From a bacterium (GTDB lineage: Bacteria > ARS69), in assembly GCA_025774865.1 (NCBI GenBank), contig JALGZO010000484.1:1-7195 (forward strand): a DNA stretch of 7,195 nt, in the 5' to 3' direction. Shown one piece after another: positions 5,884 through 7,195 of this stretch (position 1 is its first letter; every line of letters begins with the position of its first letter). The notes under the pieces are model-generated. The model saw only the letters and a program-made list of their open reading frames with translations. It did no database searches and was not told the origin of the DNA. Made by a program: the position numbers and the translations under genes.

Positions 5884-7195
5884 CTAGAGGAGTCGCATCG
5901 CCTCGGCGAGCTCCTGGCGCGTGATCCCCGAGAGCCGGGGCTTGTTCTGCAGGGTGCGGGCTTCTTCGCGGGCGGCTTCCACCCGACCGTGCTCCGCGCA
6001 GATTCGAATCTTGAGGAGTCGCGGGCGGTCGTCCTTTTCGGAGAGCTCTATCGCGCGGTCGACGAGCGCGATCGCCCTCTCGACCGACGCTTCGTCCGCC
6101 GATCCTTCGGAAATCGCGAGCGAGAGGTTGGCCAGTACGTGAACCGCGTCGGGGTTGCGGCGGTACGCCTCTTCGTACGCCTCGACGGCGTCGGTCGGGC
6201 GCCCCTGCTCCGTCAGCAGCACGCCGAGGTTGAACGCGTATTCCGCGAATTGCGGGTCCGCTCGCATCAAGGCGCGAAGGAGCGCCTCCGCCTCCCGAGG
6301 GCGCTCCGCCTCGGCGAGCGTCTTGGCGAAGAGAACGCCCGCGGAGCCCCGCCCCATGCCGGCGTCGAAGAGGCTCCGGAACTCTCGAATTCCGTCGTCG
6401 ACGCGATCGGTCAGGACGAGGGCCTGACCGTAAAGCGTCCGCGCCTCGACGTTTCCCGGATCGCGGCGGAGAATCTCCTCCAGCCCGACGACGATTTCGT
6501 CGTGCCTCCCCGCACTCAGAGCCGTACGGAACGCGTTGACCTCGTGCCAGATTCCGAGCATGTCCTTCGGGTCCGCGTTCGAAGGCTCCGGGCGCTCCGC
6601 TCCGAACACGTAGCCGAGCGCGCGTAGCGCTTCGACCTCCTCGGGGGGAAGCGTCGACCGCGGGGCGACCTCTCGGGCTCCGGCGAGGACCTCCTCCACT
6701 CGAGCATCGAGTCCCTCGCCTATCGCGACCTTGGACTCGTGGAGGCTCGTGGACTCGCCAGGATCCGAGGCCAGATCGTAGAGCTCCGGCCGCGGCGCCC
6801 GGACCCACGCCCACTCGTCCGTGCGAACTCCCGCGAGCATCGACCATCCGTACAAGTCGACGGGCAGGCGCGTCTCCGAGTATGCAAAGCGCCCCGTCAC
6901 TTCCCCGCGACGAAGCCCGGCCAGGAGACTCCGTCCGTCGAAGGACGATCCGGACACGATTCCCAGAAGTTCGAGAACCGTGGGCGCGAAATCCGCGTTC
7001 GAGACCGTGCCCGCCACCCGCCGGCCCGCGGGCAGCGCGCCCGGCGCCCACAGCACGAACGGTATGCGCAGAGTCGCGCCGCGGAGCAAGAGACCGTGGG
7101 TCGTCTCGCCGCCATCCCCGAAGGCCTCACCGTGATCGGCGAGCACCGCGACGAGGGTGCGGTCGAGGTGCCCGGTCTCGCGGAGGCGATCGAGC
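5884..7195 (-). CDS. Sulfatase-family hydrolase with C-terminal TPR repeats (N-terminus beyond right edge)
   Basis: 436 residues are visible and the frame is still open at the right edge. The in-frame GTG at 7144-7146 is not the real start, because upstream codons continue the sulfatase fold (GHLDRTLVAV leading into LADHGEAFGDGG). The DHGE motif (D20, H21 of the visible part) and the THG at 32-34 are typical late metal- and substrate-site elements of alkaline phosphatase-superfamily sulfatases. They are followed by the family's RIPFVLWAPG strand, the DFAPTVLELLGI helix and the ELYDLASDPGES segment. From about visible residue 217 to 415 there are roughly six TPR-like helix pairs; the clearest is at 317-350 (FNLGVLLTEQGR, AVEAYEEAYRRNP). 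The link segment contains VEALRALGYV, common in sulfatase-TPR fusions. The nucleophile (CxPxR or its Ser/Thr counterpart) lies outside, so sulfatase, phosphonate hydrolase or phosphoethanolamine transferase activity cannot be separated. Confidence 0.88.
   Translation of the reverse strand, partial: LDRLRETGHLDRTLVAVLADHGEAFGDGGETTHGLLLRGATLRIPFVLWAPGALPAGRRVAGTVSNADFAPTVLELLGIVSGSSFDGRSLLAGLRRGEVTGRFAYSETRLPVDLYGWSMLAGVRTDEWAWVRAPRPELYDLASDPGESTSLHESKVAIGEGLDARVEEVLAGAREVAPRSTLPPEEVEALRALGYVFGAERPEPSNADPKDMLGIWHEVNAFRTALSAGRHDEIVVGLEEILRRDPGNVEARTLYGQALVLTDRVDDGIREFRSLFDAGMGRGSAGVLFAKTLAEAERPREAEALLRALMRADPQFAEYAFNLGVLLTEQGRPTDAVEAYEEAYRRNPDAVHVLANLSLAISEGSADEASVERAIALVDRAIELSEKDDRPRLLKIRICAEHGRVEAAREEARTLQNKPRLSGITRQELAEAMRLL

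Noticed and set aside
2770-6627. Plus-strand open frame of 1285 codons across three genes and two gaps
   Set aside because: It is antisense to well-supported genes, its translation is rich in Arg, Asp, Glu and Val with no recognisable domain, and such frames arise in high-GC DNA when the opposite strand has strong third-position GC.
5384-7051. Minus-strand open frame of 555 codons overlapping the sulfatase-TPR and PHP genes
   Set aside because: It is in another frame of the same strand, is dominated by Arg and Gly, shows no domain, and overlaps two genes that have clear family motifs.

Overview
The window is GC-rich (about two thirds by eye) and densely coding. All four recognisable genes lie on the minus strand, so transcription runs right to left: a sulfatase with a TPR tail (start beyond the right edge), a secreted PHP-type metallohydrolase, a secreted FG-GAP/VCBS repeat protein, and the first 48 codons of a kinase-like protein that leaves at the left edge. 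No RNA gene, mobile element, CRISPR array or attachment site is visible.

The two complete proteins each carry an N-terminal signal peptide and a C-terminal FlgD-type Ig-like domain. These domains contain a 'G-x-Y-x-[VL]-R' strand and a basic final stretch (RIVRLR and RIVKMR). Such tails are common on exported proteins of Gram-negative lineages around the FCB group, for example Eisenbacteria, Krumholzibacteriota and Latescibacterota. The high GC, sulfatase-TPR fusion and kinase-like neighbour fit such an organism, but the phylum is an inference and Myxococcota-like lineages are not excluded.

Layout: 5884-7195 sulfatase C-terminal half plus about six TPRs; 5806-5883 short gap with a sigma70-like promoter and a 12-bp palindrome in front of the next gene; 2848-5805 CehA/McbA-type PHP hydrolase flanked inside the polypeptide by OB-fold-like regions; 2784-2847 gap with a good ribosome binding site; 153-2783 FG-GAP repeat protein with ten Asp-rich calcium-type loops; 1-144 start of a protein kinase-like gene 8 bp downstream.

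The genes may work together as an envelope or secreted module: two metal-dependent hydrolase folds acting on sulfate or phosphate esters, a calcium-binding beta-propeller surface protein, and a kinase-like protein that may be a pseudokinase. Co-orientation and short gaps are seen directly; a common pathway is inference. I see no evidence for a defence system or other clearly new machine. The most unusual points are the kinase-like N-lobe lacking its lysine, and the PHP enzyme placed between two OB-like regions with a secretion-type tail.
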